From Kamptonema formosum PCC 6407 (GTDB lineage Bacteria > Cyanobacteriota > Cyanobacteriia > Cyanobacteriales > Microcoleaceae): 46,849 nt of DNA. The notes below the pieces were generated by a model that saw only the letters and a list, made by a program, of their open reading frames with translations, was not told where the DNA came from and ran no database searches. The first letter of the stretch is position 1; each line of letters opens with the position of its first letter. Shown here in pieces: positions 26,370 through 35,899 of the stretch. The stretch spans positions 668,307 through 715,155 of the forward strand of contig NZ_KB235903.1 in NCBI RefSeq assembly GCF_000332155.1, in the 5' to 3' direction. Made by a program: the position numbers and the translations under genes.

Positions 26370-28985
26370 ATGACTTCACAAATAGATACTCTCTCTACTT
26401 CCTCTACTTCCTCCAACTTTAAGTTCACTCTCGTTGGACATATCGAGTCGAGAGAAGGAACAAATTATCTAGTATGCCGACAGGATACTAAATTTCCTGT
26501 TAGTTCGCTGCCAGCATTATATTCCTCTGAAGTTATGTTGTGGGAAGCGATACCCAGTACCGATTCGACTGGTCAGATTTCCAATCTAACTTTGTTAAAT
26601 TTCTCGAAAGTTAATCTCAAGGAAAATCAAGAAGATAAATGCTTGTTATCGGGGCGAATTGTACAGCTAGGTAAGAAATACAATTTTGTTCAGATTAAGG
26701 TAACTAGACCAGGGGAGAAAATATTAAAAGTTACCTTACTATCTCCAGATCGTCGCATGAAAGTGGGTCATTTATGGGAGATAATTGCTGTCCGTCAAGG
26801 AGCCTTCCTGCACGTTCAATCAGGTAGCCTGATTGAGGAAACGCATAATTCTTTAGATGAAGCTTTACCTATTTTAGCATCTCAAAATCAGCAATCTGGT
26901 AAGTCAGAGGGCGAGTTAGCGATCGCTAATCTTACAGAAGAAAATGGATTTCCTGCTATCTCTTTAGAGCCACAATCTACCGATTTACTAATTGTAACTC
27001 CTGGAGATAATCAGCCGCTAGTTTCTGCTAAAAATAATGTTTCTCCTCCCACTGAAGCCGCAATCTTGGCCTTAATTGCAGAAACTCAACTTGAAGATTG
27101 GAACCTAGACACGCCCAAGCTACGTTCAAATAAAACATGGGAATGGGAGGCTTTTCACCCCTTAACTCAACAGCGGGCAAGAGTCAAGATTGTTGGCAAC
27201 AAAAAACCCCGCGTTTATCAGTACCCGCTGACTTCTAAAGAAGACTCAAATCTAGCTGAGAATACTCACTTAGTGGTTACGCCTCTCGGAGCAGCTAGAG
27301 GGATTGGGGCTTCATGTTTTCGCATAGAAATAGGGCCTTATGAGGTGGTTTTAGATTGCGGTTCGCGTCCGAAAGGTTACGATCCTTTACCTGCATTAGA
27401 GTATCTAAATAATCCCGATTTGTTAATAGTTTCTCACGCGCATTTAGACCATTTGGGTGCTGTGCCTGTATTCCATAACCGCTATCCCGGCGTGCGGATA
27501 ATTTGCACTCAGGGGACTAGAGAAATTGCTCACATTATGTTGCGGGATTGTTTGAAGGTACAATCTCTGAATGAAGATTCTACGCCACTTTTTGACGATG
27601 TAGATTTGGAGCGTACTTTATTTAGATTAGAAACGCAACCTGTAGGGGTTGATTTTGAACCTTTGCCGGGATTAAAAGTAAGATTTATCAATGCAGGTCA
27701 CATTTTAGGAGCTGCGTGTATTTATATGACTTGCGGAGAGCGATCGCTAATTTATACTGGTGATTATAATACCACTTCTAGCCGCACTACTACTGGATTG
27801 CGGTTAGCTGACTTGCCACAAGCAGATATTTTAATTACAGAATCTACTTACGGGGGGGATACTCACCCTGGTAGAAAAACTCAAGAAACAGCGTTAATTG
27901 ATGCGATTGCAGAAGTAGTTAAATCAGGCGGAAACGTGCTAATTCCTGCCTTCGCCTTGGGGAGAGCACAAGAAATTTTATTAGCTATTCGCACTAGCAC
28001 TACGTTCCATACTTTAAAGGTTCCCGTTTACGTTGATGGTTTAGTGCGAAGCGTCACTGAAACTTTTAGAGATAACCTAGACCTTTTGCCGGATTCAGTA
28101 AAGAACTTTGTGAAACAATGCAATCGAGAACCGTTTTTTGATTTGAATGGAATGCCACCAATTATTCCTATTGGCAATCCCAAAGAACGCCCCTTAGCAA
28201 TGGCTAAACCCAGCGTTATTGTTGCCAGTTCCGGGATGTTGAGCGGCGGTGCATCGGTATATTATGCTAAAACTTTGTTAGAGAGAGAAAATGCAGCTAT
28301 TTTCATATCAGGCTACACGGATGAAGAATCACCCGGCAGACTTTTGCAGAACTTAGCTGTTGGAGATGAAATTGAGTTAGATGGCAAGAAAATTACTGTC
28401 AAAGCGCAAATTAAAAGATTCAATTTGTCCGCTCATGCTGATAAAATAGGGTTGACGCAAGTCATTAATAAAGTGAACCCAAAACACCTGATTTTGATTC
28501 ACGGTTGCGGTAATGCTTTGCACTCTCTGGCAGATTCGGGAGATTTAAAATCGAAGCATTATATTCATATTCCTAATGTCGGGGAGCGAGTAGAATATGG
28601 ACAAGCACCAGAACATATTTCTAAATCGCAAATTGCCAAGATTGAACTACCTCAAGAGTTTGAGGTAAGTGTAGAAGCAGAAGTAGAAGGAGCTTGGTTA
28701 CAAATTCCTTTGGAAGTAGTGGAAAACGATCCTCGGTGGCAATTGTTGGCAAGTAGTGGGATGCTGAAAGCTGCTTGGGAAGGCTATCATTTGAAATTGA
28801 GTCCAATTACACAGAGAAATTTATCAATTCAGAAGGTGATGGATGATGCTGTTAGTAAGGGAGAAAATTGTTGTGCAGTTTGTAAGTTTTATGAGAAAGG
28901 ATACTGCAAAGGGGAAGAAAGTTCGCTGTTTGAATTTCAAGTAGATCCCTCTGGAATTTGTGGAGAATTTAGCAGTAATAGTTAA
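26370..28985 (+). CDS. Beta-CASP metallo-beta-lactamase-fold hydrolase with extra N- and C-terminal parts
   Basis: An 871-residue protein. The start is placed at ATG 26370 (MTSQIDTLSTSSTSSNF); the 32 codons before it look non-coding. Residues 1-280 are an extension I do not recognise (beta-rich, GRIVQLGKKYNFVQIKV). The metallo-beta-lactamase domain follows, with H356-x-H358-x-D360-H361, HILGAAC and GDYN. The beta-CASP domain has TESTYGG, IPAFALGRAQE, SSGMLSGG and SAHAD. This is the core of CPSF73-like and archaeal RNA nucleases, so RNA cleavage is likely. The last 40 residues hold five Cys (834, 835, 838, 846, 864), a possible metal or iron-sulfur site resembling a HiPIP pattern. It converges with the WD40 gene, leaving only 24 bp. 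Confidence 0.88.
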   Translation: MTSQIDTLSTSSTSSNFKFTLVGHIESREGTNYLVCRQDTKFPVSSLPALYSSEVMLWEAIPSTDSTGQISNLTLLNFSKVNLKENQEDKCLLSGRIVQLGKKYNFVQIKVTRPGEKILKVTLLSPDRRMKVGHLWEIIAVRQGAFLHVQSGSLIEETHNSLDEALPILASQNQQSGKSEGELAIANLTEENGFPAISLEPQSTDLLIVTPGDNQPLVSAKNNVSPPTEAAILALIAETQLEDWNLDTPKLRSNKTWEWEAFHPLTQQRARVKIVGNKKPRVYQYPLTSKEDSNLAENTHLVVTPLGAARGIGASCFRIEIGPYEVVLDCGSRPKGYDPLPALEYLNNPDLLIVSHAHLDHLGAVPVFHNRYPGVRIICTQGTREIAHIMLRDCLKVQSLNEDSTPLFDDVDLERTLFRLETQPVGVDFEPLPGLKVRFINAGHILGAACIYMTCGERSLIYTGDYNTTSSRTTTGLRLADLPQADILITESTYGGDTHPGRKTQETALIDAIAEVVKSGGNVLIPAFALGRAQEILLAIRTSTTFHTLKVPVYVDGLVRSVTETFRDNLDLLPDSVKNFVKQCNREPFFDLNGMPPIIPIGNPKERPLAMAKPSVIVASSGMLSGGASVYYAKTLLERENAAIFISGYTDEESPGRLLQNLAVGDEIELDGKKITVKAQIKRFNLSAHADKIGLTQVINKVNPKHLILIHGCGNALHSLADSGDLKSKHYIHIPNVGERVEYGQAPEHISKSQIAKIELPQEFEVSVEAEVEGAWLQIPLEVVENDPRWQLLASSGMLKAAWEGYHLKLSPITQRNLSIQKVMDDAVSKGENCCAVCKFYEKGYCKGEESSLFEFQVDPSGICGEFSSNS

Positions 28986-29009
28986 ATATATCGAAGTTTT
29001 TATCTCTTC

Positions 29010-32000
29010 CTACTTGCGATCGCACAACAAGCGATCGCTCTTTTCCACCTCCACATTCGTCCGCAAATAGTCCCCCACGCGATCGCACCCATAACTCAAT
29101 AAATCCAGACTCAGTATTTGCTGCACATTCCACAAAATCAGCGTATTATCCTCGCTGACGCTGGCGACAAACTTCCCATCCCCACTATAGGCCACTCCCC
29201 GAATCGCCGCACTGTGACCTCTGAGAGTCGTTAATTCCGTACCGTCAACCTTCCACAGCTTAAGTGTATTATCCACACTCCCAGAAGCGATCGTCTTACC
29301 ATCAGGACTAAACGCTACCCCCCACACCGCAGCAGTATGACCTTCGAGAGTTCTCAATAACTGACCATCAACTGTCCAAAGCTTAACCGTATTGTCCCCA
29401 CTACCAGAAGCCAGCATCTTACTATCAGGACTAAATGCTAATCTCCACACAGAGCTAGTGTGACCTTTGAGGGTTTTGTACAAGGTGCCATCAAGCCGCC
29501 ATAGCTTAACTGTACCATCCCCACCTGCTGAAGCAATCAGCTTACCATCGGGGCTAAATACCACCTGCCAAATTGGAGCATGATGTTCCCTCAAAGTATG
29601 CAATAAAGTACCATCGCGCCGCCACAGCTTAAGCGTATTATCTTGACTTCCCGAAGCGATCGTTTGACCATCAGGACTAAAAGCAATACTAAAGACTGTC
29701 GCGCCATGACCTGCTAAAGTTGTCACCAAAGAGCCATTCCGATCCCAGATGTTCACAGTATTATCGTTTCTGGCAGAAGCAATTAACTGGCCATCTCTAC
29801 TCAGTGCAACAGCATAAATCGCTGCGGTATCTCCCCTCAAAGTCCTGAGTAATTTACCTTCGCGACTCCAAAGCTTAGTAGTACCATCCTCGCTACCAGT
29901 AGCAATGATATTGTTATCAGCGCTAAGTGCGATCGCCCAAATCCCAGCTTTATGTGCAGTAATAGTCCTTTTTAATGGGTTTTGACTCTGCCACAGTCTG
30001 ACAGCATTTTCTGCACCAGCCGAAGCAATAAACCTGCCATCGGGACTCCAAGCTATCCCCCAAATTCCGGCACTATGACCTCTAAATGTTGTCAATTCTG
30101 TGCCGTCAATATTCCAAAGTTTTACCGTTTTATCTCGACTTGCAGAAGCAATAATCTGACCATCTGGACTAAAAGCTATTGAGGATATTACAGCAGTATG
30201 ACCTCGGAAAGTTTGTAATAAAGTACCATCAAGTTTCCATAACTTCACCGTTTGGTCTCCACTGCCCGAAGCTATAAGTTGACCATCTGGACTAAAAGCT
30301 ACTGCGGATATTACAGTAGTATGACCTCGAAAAGTTCGTAGGGGCAGCGCCCCCGTGCCTGCCCCATCCCGCTTCCAAAGTTTCACCGTTTGGTCTCCAC
30401 CTCCAGAAGCGATAAGTTGACCATCTGGACTAAACACTACTGAAGATACCCCACCAGTATGACCTTTAAGAGTTCGTAAGGGCAGTACCCCTGTGCCTGC
30501 CCCGTCGCGCTTCCAAAGCTTAACTGTATTATCCATACTGGCAGAGGCAACAGTTTGACCTTCAGGACTAAAAGCCACTCCCCACAACCCAGTATTATTA
30601 GTCTGGATGGTTTTAATCAAAGTACCATTTCGATGCCAAAGTTTAACAGTTCCATCGTCACTTGTAGAAGCAATAAACTTACCATCAGGGCTAAATTTAA
30701 CCGCTCTAACAATTGCCTTATGGCCTTTGAGAGTAGCAATTTCTGTACCATCACTTCGCCAAATTTTGATTGTTTTATCGACACTTGAAGAGGCAATAAA
30801 CTTACTGTCAGGACTGATATCTACTGCCATAGCAGCGGCTTTATGCCCCGATAAACGGTTATATTCATCATTCTCATAAACCGCTTGCCGTAATACATTA
30901 ATAACTTGATGCTGAATATTGGTGTCTGCCTTACCTAGTTTTTGCAGTTTACGTTTAGCTTTAATCGCTTCTATCAGTGCATCCAATCGCCGATTCGAGG
31001 CAAACAATCCCTCAGAAGAAGATGCCAGCGCTTTAATTTCGCTAATTCTTGCTTCGCGTTCGCTAATAGCTGCTCGGTGATACTGAAAATAACTTGTTAC
31101 TCCTAAACTGCTGGCAATTAGCAATGCAATACTAACTGCAAATAGCAATAATTTTTGCCGTTTAGCGGCTGTTTTTTCTTGAATTAATCGCTTATGTTCT
31201 TCTGCCAGTCGCGCTTCAACCTCCCTGGTACGTTCAGCCTCTAAAATCATTTGCACTTCTCGTCTGTCGAGTTCGGCACTAGCAGCTAAAAATTGATAGT
31301 CTAGATTGCTCAAGCTTTTTTCTTGCGCCCAGATTTGAGCATCTTTCAGAGCTTTTCCGCGCAATAATCGAGAATAATCTGTTTGTTGTGAAGCAATCCA
31401 AGCATCGAAGGTTTGGGAGTAGGGGCGGAGCTTTCCTAATTGTTTATCTACCCATTCCAGGTTAAAAACTTCTGCATAAATCCTGTTTCTTACCTGCAAA
31501 TAACCATTATTTTTAACAACTAATCCCGATAATAATAGTTCGATTTGTTCGGGAGAGTCATCGGTTAATACCCCCCTCGATTCCTCGATCAAAGGTAAAG
31601 ATATTTCATTCTCTTGTAGGGGCAATCCCCCTGTGGTTGCGCCTTTTGAGTTTGGGGCAGGCACGGGGGCACTGCCCCTACAATCCATTTGTTCAAAGTC
31701 CCAAAATGAAACAGATCCGTTGGGGGTTAAGGAGAGGTTGGATTGTAATATTTGTTGGTAGATTCCGAGTAATCTGCCTGCCCGTTGTTCGTTGCGAATA
31801 ATCCGATCTTTTATGGTTTTCAAATGCTCCGGCTCATCCTGAGATTCCCACTTGTTAATGATATATTCTCGTACTAAACGATCTACCCAAAACTCCTCCG
31901 TTCCTACAGGAATTGTCACCAATTTTGTCGGCGTAGATTTAGTTGCTAGATATGCCAAATAACACAGTTTTTGCGTTAGAAATGGCTGACCAGCAGTCCA

Positions 32001-32717
32001 AGTCAATATCTCTTTAAGAATAGCTTGATAATTAGTGACTACACTTGCTAATCCTGCTGCTAATGGTTGGGCTTCCTGTAGTTCAAATCCTCGTAAATTT
32101 ATGGCTCTACCAATATTAAACGGAGTCCGTTTTTTATCGGCAATTAAATCGCTGGGCGTGGCCACTCCAAAAATTGCAAACGTAATCCGATTATACTCTG
32201 GATTAATCGCTCGTTGATTATAGCAAAAGCGAATTAGGGCGAAGAAATCATCGACGGGGAAATCTAGACTGAGAATGCTGTCAATTTCATCAATAAATAT
32301 AATGATTTGCTCTTGAGGAAATCTGACTAATAGAATATCTTCAATAAAATGACTCAATCTTTGCAGAAATGAGACATCTTCTTCAACTTGCCACCAGGTT
32401 TTTAAATTAACTTTTCCTAAGAGATTGAAGCCGCGCCATAGTTCCCCAATCGTGCCTTTATACCACTGTAAAGGAGTGATATTTTCGCTACCAATGCGGG
32501 TCATATCGATAGTGCTGCATTGGAAATTTTCGGCTTGCAGTCGGTGCAAAGTGCGGACTAAGAGGGAAGATTTGCCCATTTGCCGCGAGTTAAGCACGTA
32601 ACAAAATTCGCCAGCTTTTAAAGCTTCATAGAGTTCTGAATCCGCTTGTCTGACTACGTAGGTAGGTGCATCGTTGGCGAGACTACCGCCGATTTGGTAT
32701 TGATAATCTTGAATCAT
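29010..32717 (-). CDS. STAND-type AAA ATPase with 14 WD40 repeats
   Basis: A 1235-residue protein. The start is ATG 32717 ([20 protein letters not shown]); the frame upstream is repeat-like sequence. Residues 20-330 are an AAA-like NTPase with Walker [10 protein letters not shown] (Lys49) and Walker [14 protein letters not shown] coiled coil and one hydrophobic helix ([18 protein letters not shown], about 535-555) suggest membrane attachment. Fourteen WD repeats follow, enough for two seven-bladed propellers. Such proteins often act as signal or invader sensors, but this one's role is unknown. GC-rich palindromic repeats are read in frame at 31614-31683 and in WD repeats 3 and 4. A decayed relative of its linker lies at 32979-33120. 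Confidence 0.9.
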   Translation of the reverse strand: MIQDYQYQIGGSLANDAPTYVVRQADSELYEALKAGEFCYVLNSRQMGKSSLLVRTLHRLQAENFQCSTIDMTRIGSENITPLQWYKGTIGELWRGFNLLGKVNLKTWWQVEEDVSFLQRLSHFIEDILLVRFPQEQIIIFIDEIDSILSLDFPVDDFFALIRFCYNQRAINPEYNRITFAIFGVATPSDLIADKKRTPFNIGRAINLRGFELQEAQPLAAGLASVVTNYQAILKEILTWTAGQPFLTQKLCYLAYLATKSTPTKLVTIPVGTEEFWVDRLVREYIINKWESQDEPEHLKTIKDRIIRNEQRAGRLLGIYQQILQSNLSLTPNGSVSFWDFEQMDCRGSAPVPAPNSKGATTGGLPLQENEISLPLIEESRGVLTDDSPEQIELLLSGLVVKNNGYLQVRNRIYAEVFNLEWVDKQLGKLRPYSQTFDAWIASQQTDYSRLLRGKALKDAQIWAQEKSLSNLDYQFLAASAELDRREVQMILEAERTREVEARLAEEHKRLIQEKTAAKRQKLLLFAVSIALLIASSLGVTSYFQYHRAAISEREARISEIKALASSSEGLFASNRRLDALIEAIKAKRKLQKLGKADTNIQHQVINVLRQAVYENDEYNRLSGHKAAAMAVDISPDSKFIASSSVDKTIKIWRSDGTEIATLKGHKAIVRAVKFSPDGKFIASTSDDGTVKLWHRNGTLIKTIQTNNTGLWGVAFSPEGQTVASASMDNTVKLWKRDGAGTGVLPLRTLKGHTGGVSSVVFSPDGQLIASGGGDQTVKLWKRDGAGTGALPLRTFRGHTTVISAVAFSPDGQLIASGSGDQTVKLWKLDGTLLQTFRGHTAVISSIAFSPDGQIIASASRDKTVKLWNIDGTELTTFRGHSAGIWGIAWSPDGRFIASAGAENAVRLWQSQNPLKRTITAHKAGIWAIALSADNNIIATGSEDGTTKLWSREGKLLRTLRGDTAAIYAVALSRDGQLIASARNDNTVNIWDRNGSLVTTLAGHGATVFSIAFSPDGQTIASGSQDNTLKLWRRDGTLLHTLREHHAPIWQVVFSPDGKLIASAGGDGTVKLWRLDGTLYKTLKGHTSSVWRLAFSPDSKMLASGSGDNTVKLWTVDGQLLRTLEGHTAAVWGVAFSPDGKTIASGSVDNTLKLWKVDGTELTTLRGHSAAIRGVAYSGDGKFVASVSEDNTLILWNVQQILSLDLLSYGCDRVGDYLRTNVEVEKSDRLLCDRK
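30334..30365 (-). repeat. GGGGCAGGCACGGGGGC repeat in WD blade 4
   Basis: The GC-rich repeat is translated as GAGTGALPL between the W-K-R-D end of one blade and the R-T-F-R-G-H start of the next. Neighbouring blades have only four residues (TLLQ) there. The same sequence forms one arm of the palindrome at 31614-31683. Confidence 0.8.
30476..30503 (-). repeat. GGGGCAGGCACAGGGGT repeat in WD blade 3
   Basis: A second, slightly different copy is translated as GAGTGVLPL at the same position of the preceding blade. Two copies in neighbouring blades suggest either blade duplication after one insertion or gene conversion between blades. Confidence 0.8.
31614..31683 (-). repeat. 70-bp GC-rich palindromic element inside the STAND/WD40 gene
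   Basis: Perfect 11-bp inverted ends, TTGTAGGGGCA (31614-31624) and TGCCCCTACAA (31673-31683), enclose a partly complementary centre. It is read through without a stop, adding about 23 residues (345-368) rich in Pro, Gly and Ala between two conserved parts of the ATPase region. The design recalls palindromic elements that insert in frame in other bacteria. Confidence 0.85.
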
Positions 32718-33238
32718 TTTGAGTTGATTTTTTTGATAATTTAGCGATCGCCTACTGCCTCCCTCAGAATGCCTGCCTTCTGTGCCTCGAAGAGTCAATC
32801 CGCGATCGCGCCACCACAAATTCTCCGCAAAGTACCGTTACACCTCCAAAATGTTACCGTTTTATCATCCTGCCTGTGGCGATCGTGTTACTGTCAGGGT
32901 TGAGATCGGCGATCGTGCGTTACCCTCACGGGACTGACTGCTAATCTATACACCCTTCTCTTATTCTGAGCAGTGGTTCTACTCAATAGCTCCATCAACT
33001 GCCTGCTCTACTAGGGTTTGCAGTCGATTTTCTAGTTTTGGGTTATTCCCACCTAGTTATTGCAGTTTGCGCTTAGCTTTGATGGTGACGATTATAGCCT
33101 CTAGTTTTCACTCTATGGTAAATAAGACTGCCAATCGAATTGCGAGCGCTACGGATAACTAGGAACTTGAGTTAATATATGCTTTAAACTCATCGAATAA
33201 ATCTGTACGTTCATATCGCTCCCGGAGCTTAAATCAGT
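32718..33238. other. Intergenic region with WD40-gene debris
   Basis: This divergent region lies between the STAND/WD40 gene and the homocitrate-synthase-like gene. It holds repeat-like DNA at 32745-32815, two CGATCG-rich spots, and the decayed fragment at 32979-33120. No intact gene is present. Confidence 0.55.
32979..33120 (-). pseudogene. Decayed fragment of a STAND/WD40 linker
   Basis: On the minus strand this reads [16 protein letters not shown], a stop, then LGGNNPKLENRLQTL and VEQAVDGAIE. It matches the linker before the WD40 repeats in the neighbouring gene ([19 protein letters not shown], then [11 protein letters not shown]). It has at least two stops, so it is a remnant of a second gene copy or of an older longer locus. 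Confidence 0.65.
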
Positions 33239-34408
33239 ATGGTTCAAATCCTTGATTCCACATTGAGAGAAGGAGAACAAACTCCTGGAGTTTATTTTTC
33301 CCCTCGAACTAAGTTGTCCATCGCTCAACTTTTAGATAGAGTTGGTGTTGATATTATTGAAGCAGGCAATCCAGCAGTTAGCCCCGAAATTGCAACTTCT
33401 GTAAAGCGTATTGCCCATAGTGGATTGAATGCTAAAATCGGTGTCCATTCTCTTTGCCGTATCGATCATGTACAAAAAGCATTAGATTGTGAAATTGATT
33501 TTTTAGGCGTTTTTTTTAGCGTTTCACAGCAACGTTTAGAACGGGACTATCAAATTAGTTTACAAGCAGCGATCGATCGAATAGTCGAAGTCATCCTCTA
33601 TGCCAGAGCGCAGAAACCAGACTTATTGATTCGCTATACGCCGGAAGACACTGTGCGCTCATCAATCGGAAATGTAATCGAGGCAGCAAGTGCAGCCGTC
33701 CAAGCCGGCTCTAATATTATTAGCATCGCTGATACAACGGGATATGCCACTCCCTTTCAAGCCGATCGCAGCTATTTCTACTATGTAAAAACTTTAAAGG
33801 AGGAGCTAGCTAAAAGACAAATGTATCCAAAAATTGAGGTTCATTGTCACAACGATCGAGGCTTAGCTTTGGCAAATGCCTTGGATGCCTATAGAGCCGG
33901 AGCAGATATCATTGATGTAACTGTTATGGGATTAGGAGAACGGACTGGGATTGTAGATTTGGCAGAATTATTTGTCAATTTGATGAATACAGATCGGACA
34001 GAATCCCGATGGAAACTCAATTATTTAAAGGACTTGTACGAGTTAGTCAGCGAACATTCTCATATCTCCATTTCGCCTCACTCGCCAGTTGTGGGTAAAA
34101 ATGCCTTCGCTCATCATGCTGGAGTTCATGTAAAAGCGATTTCCCAAGATGAAGAGCTTTACCAAAGTCTGAACCCAGAGCTTTTTGGGTGCAAAAGTAA
34201 TTTGGTTTTAGGGATGCAATCGGGACGTACTGCTGTTGAATTAGCCCTCAAACAAATTGGCAGACAAAACCTAGCGGCAAACTCTACTTTGATTGGTTAT
34301 ATCCTTAAGGAAATTAAAGAAGTTGCTAAACGAGGTACTCCAATTAATATCGAGAAAGAATTGCCAATAATTGTCAGCCAATGTATGGATTCACAGATGA
34401 TAACTTAG
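33239..34408 (+). CDS. Homocitrate/2-isopropylmalate synthase family enzyme (NifV/LeuA-like)
   Basis: A 389-residue TIM-barrel acyltransferase of the DRE family, which condenses acetyl-CoA with a 2-oxoacid. The metal site is visible as ILDSTLREGEQTPGV (Asp6, Arg10, Glu11) and H202-C-H204-N-D; further motifs are ADTTGYATPFQ and GLGERTGIVDLAE, and PHSPVVGKNAFAHHAGVH in the subdomain. There is no long C-terminal leucine-regulatory domain, so it is more like NifV or other homocitrate synthases than LeuA. The STLREGEQ form also favours homocitrate synthase. No nif or lysine genes lie nearby, and the substrate cannot be settled by reading. Confidence 0.82.
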   Translation: MVQILDSTLREGEQTPGVYFSPRTKLSIAQLLDRVGVDIIEAGNPAVSPEIATSVKRIAHSGLNAKIGVHSLCRIDHVQKALDCEIDFLGVFFSVSQQRLERDYQISLQAAIDRIVEVILYARAQKPDLLIRYTPEDTVRSSIGNVIEAASAAVQAGSNIISIADTTGYATPFQADRSYFYYVKTLKEELAKRQMYPKIEVHCHNDRGLALANALDAYRAGADIIDVTVMGLGERTGIVDLAELFVNLMNTDRTESRWKLNYLKDLYELVSEHSHISISPHSPVVGKNAFAHHAGVHVKAISQDEELYQSLNPELFGCKSNLVLGMQSGRTAVELALKQIGRQNLAANSTLIGYILKEIKEVAKRGTPINIEKELPIIVSQCMDSQMIT

Positions 34409-34443
34409 ATTGTTCGGCGATTGAAATCGCTACTACACAAACA

Positions 34444-34462
34444 AAGTCCGCCTACGCGGACT
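34444..34462. repeat. AAGTCCGC palindrome, copy 2
   Basis: AAGTCCGC-CTAC-GCGGACT is a short hairpin in the convergent space after the synthase gene. It is the inverted form of the element at 13094-13113 with two loop changes, and could serve as a bidirectional terminator stem. Confidence 0.7.
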
Positions 34463-34576
34463 GAAGAATAAAGGGGTATTTAAGCTGGATTTGGTATTAG
34501 CTCAGATTCCCGACTAGCAAGCGGAAATCTAGCGATCTAAACCCTGGCACAAATCTCTATCTTCTTCCTTCACCTT

Positions 34577-35899
34577 CTAAATAAAGTTTTGGGAACTAAA
34601 ATATTGGCGGTACAACTCGCAGCTCAAGGTACAGCGGTTATTTTCGATATGAATTAGCCCCATGCTATCTAACTTAGAAGCAACTATCGGATCTAATTCA
34701 ACACCGCGATCGGACTTCACCACTTGTTTTAGTGCGATTGCTAGTTCTGGATATTCTTGCAATGTCACCCAAAGATTCCGCAAATAATCTTTATAAATTC
34801 CCGCCATTGTGGGAGCTTTTTCGAGTAGATACTCTAGCGTTAAAGTGTTTTGACAGAGATGGTAAAGAGCGAGCCGCACTAGATAAGGATGTCCCCCCAC
34901 TATTGCCATCAGCCACTTGGCATCTGGGCTATCTGTCCAATCCAGTTCATGACGCTTTGCCAAAGCAAGTATCTGCTCTTCTGTAAAATAGGGTAATTGC
35001 AGCGGTAAACCAACATTAAAAGGCGATTCTGTGAGCTTTAAAGAAATATAGATTTCTGTGGAATGAAGGACGATTAACCGCAGTTTTTGCAGGCTTTCAA
35101 CCCGTCTTGCTTCTTCGTGCCAGCTTCGCAGTAGTGGCAAAAATTCTCTGGCAATTTTCGGATACTCGAAAATGCGATTGACTTCATTTAATGCTAAGAC
35201 AAGGGGGCTACCTATTTCTGCTAATATATATTGTTGTAAATAGATCGTACAACTTACTTTACTCCCCATATCTTCATCCCAATAATCATCTAACAGAGGT
35301 GGTAATTCTAGGTGACGACTGATGTTGGCACAAAACCACCGCAAAAATTTATCGAGGTTGTCTAAAACACTTTCCTCGGCTTGTTGAATATCTAAACTTA
35401 CTGTTCGGTAGCCAAGAGAGGTAGCACGGTCTAAAATCCTTAATAGTAGAGAACTTTTACCCATCTTCCGGGGAGCTTTAATTCGGAGGACACTTCCAGG
35501 TTTAGCAATCTCTTTATACGCAAGTTCTTCAATTAGTGGATGATGAATATAAAATGGGGAACCGAGCGGTACTGGAGATCCGGGAAATTCTAAAGGCGTT
35601 ACTCGGCATTTCCTACGGGTAAATTCCTGAATTAACTCTTCTTCCTCAGTCGTCAGAGAACGGGATTCTAGGGAGGAGCGAAAGTTTGATTTGCTAATTG
35701 GAATATCGGAAATTTCGGAGAGGGATTGCCACAAAGAGGAGGCAATATTTCTCAGATAATGCTCTCCATAATGAGAGACAGATGCTATACTTGCATAAGT
35801 TTTTCCTTCCCAAACTTGGCGGAGAATAATTTCTTGTACGGGATGTAAATCTTTTTGCAATCTGGCGCGAGTTAGCTGTAGCACATCATCTATGGTCAT
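34577..35899 (-). CDS. vMAP-HTH plus AAA-like ATPase protein with altered Walker B
   Basis: A 440-residue protein. The start is ATG 35899 (MTIDDVLQLTRARLQKDL) rather than a TTG nine bases upstream. Residues 1-75 look like the helical vMAP N-terminal domain (LHPVQEIILRQVWEGKTYASIA). Residues 105-430 form the AAA-like ATPase often paired with it: GSPFYIHHPLIEEL, Walker A APRKMGKSSLL (Lys148), and GGHPYLVRLALY. The Walker B region reads LALNEVNRIFEYP (Asn238, Glu239, Asn241), whereas relatives usually have Asp at both Asn positions. Such proteins are proposed conflict or signal-sensing modules. It stands alone between the synthase gene and signalling module B. Confidence 0.82.
   Translation of the reverse strand: MTIDDVLQLTRARLQKDLHPVQEIILRQVWEGKTYASIASVSHYGEHYLRNIASSLWQSLSEISDIPISKSNFRSSLESRSLTTEEEELIQEFTRRKCRVTPLEFPGSPVPLGSPFYIHHPLIEELAYKEIAKPGSVLRIKAPRKMGKSSLLLRILDRATSLGYRTVSLDIQQAEESVLDNLDKFLRWFCANISRHLELPPLLDDYWDEDMGSKVSCTIYLQQYILAEIGSPLVLALNEVNRIFEYPKIAREFLPLLRSWHEEARRVESLQKLRLIVLHSTEIYISLKLTESPFNVGLPLQLPYFTEEQILALAKRHELDWTDSPDAKWLMAIVGGHPYLVRLALYHLCQNTLTLEYLLEKAPTMAGIYKDYLRNLWVTLQEYPELAIALKQVVKSDRGVELDPIVASKLDSMGLIHIENNRCTLSCELYRQYFSSQNFI

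Noticed and set aside
32718-32819. N-terminal extension of the STAND/WD40 protein from position 32819.
   Set aside because: The added residues come from repeat-like DNA; the family N-terminus begins at [11 protein letters not shown] (ATG 32717).
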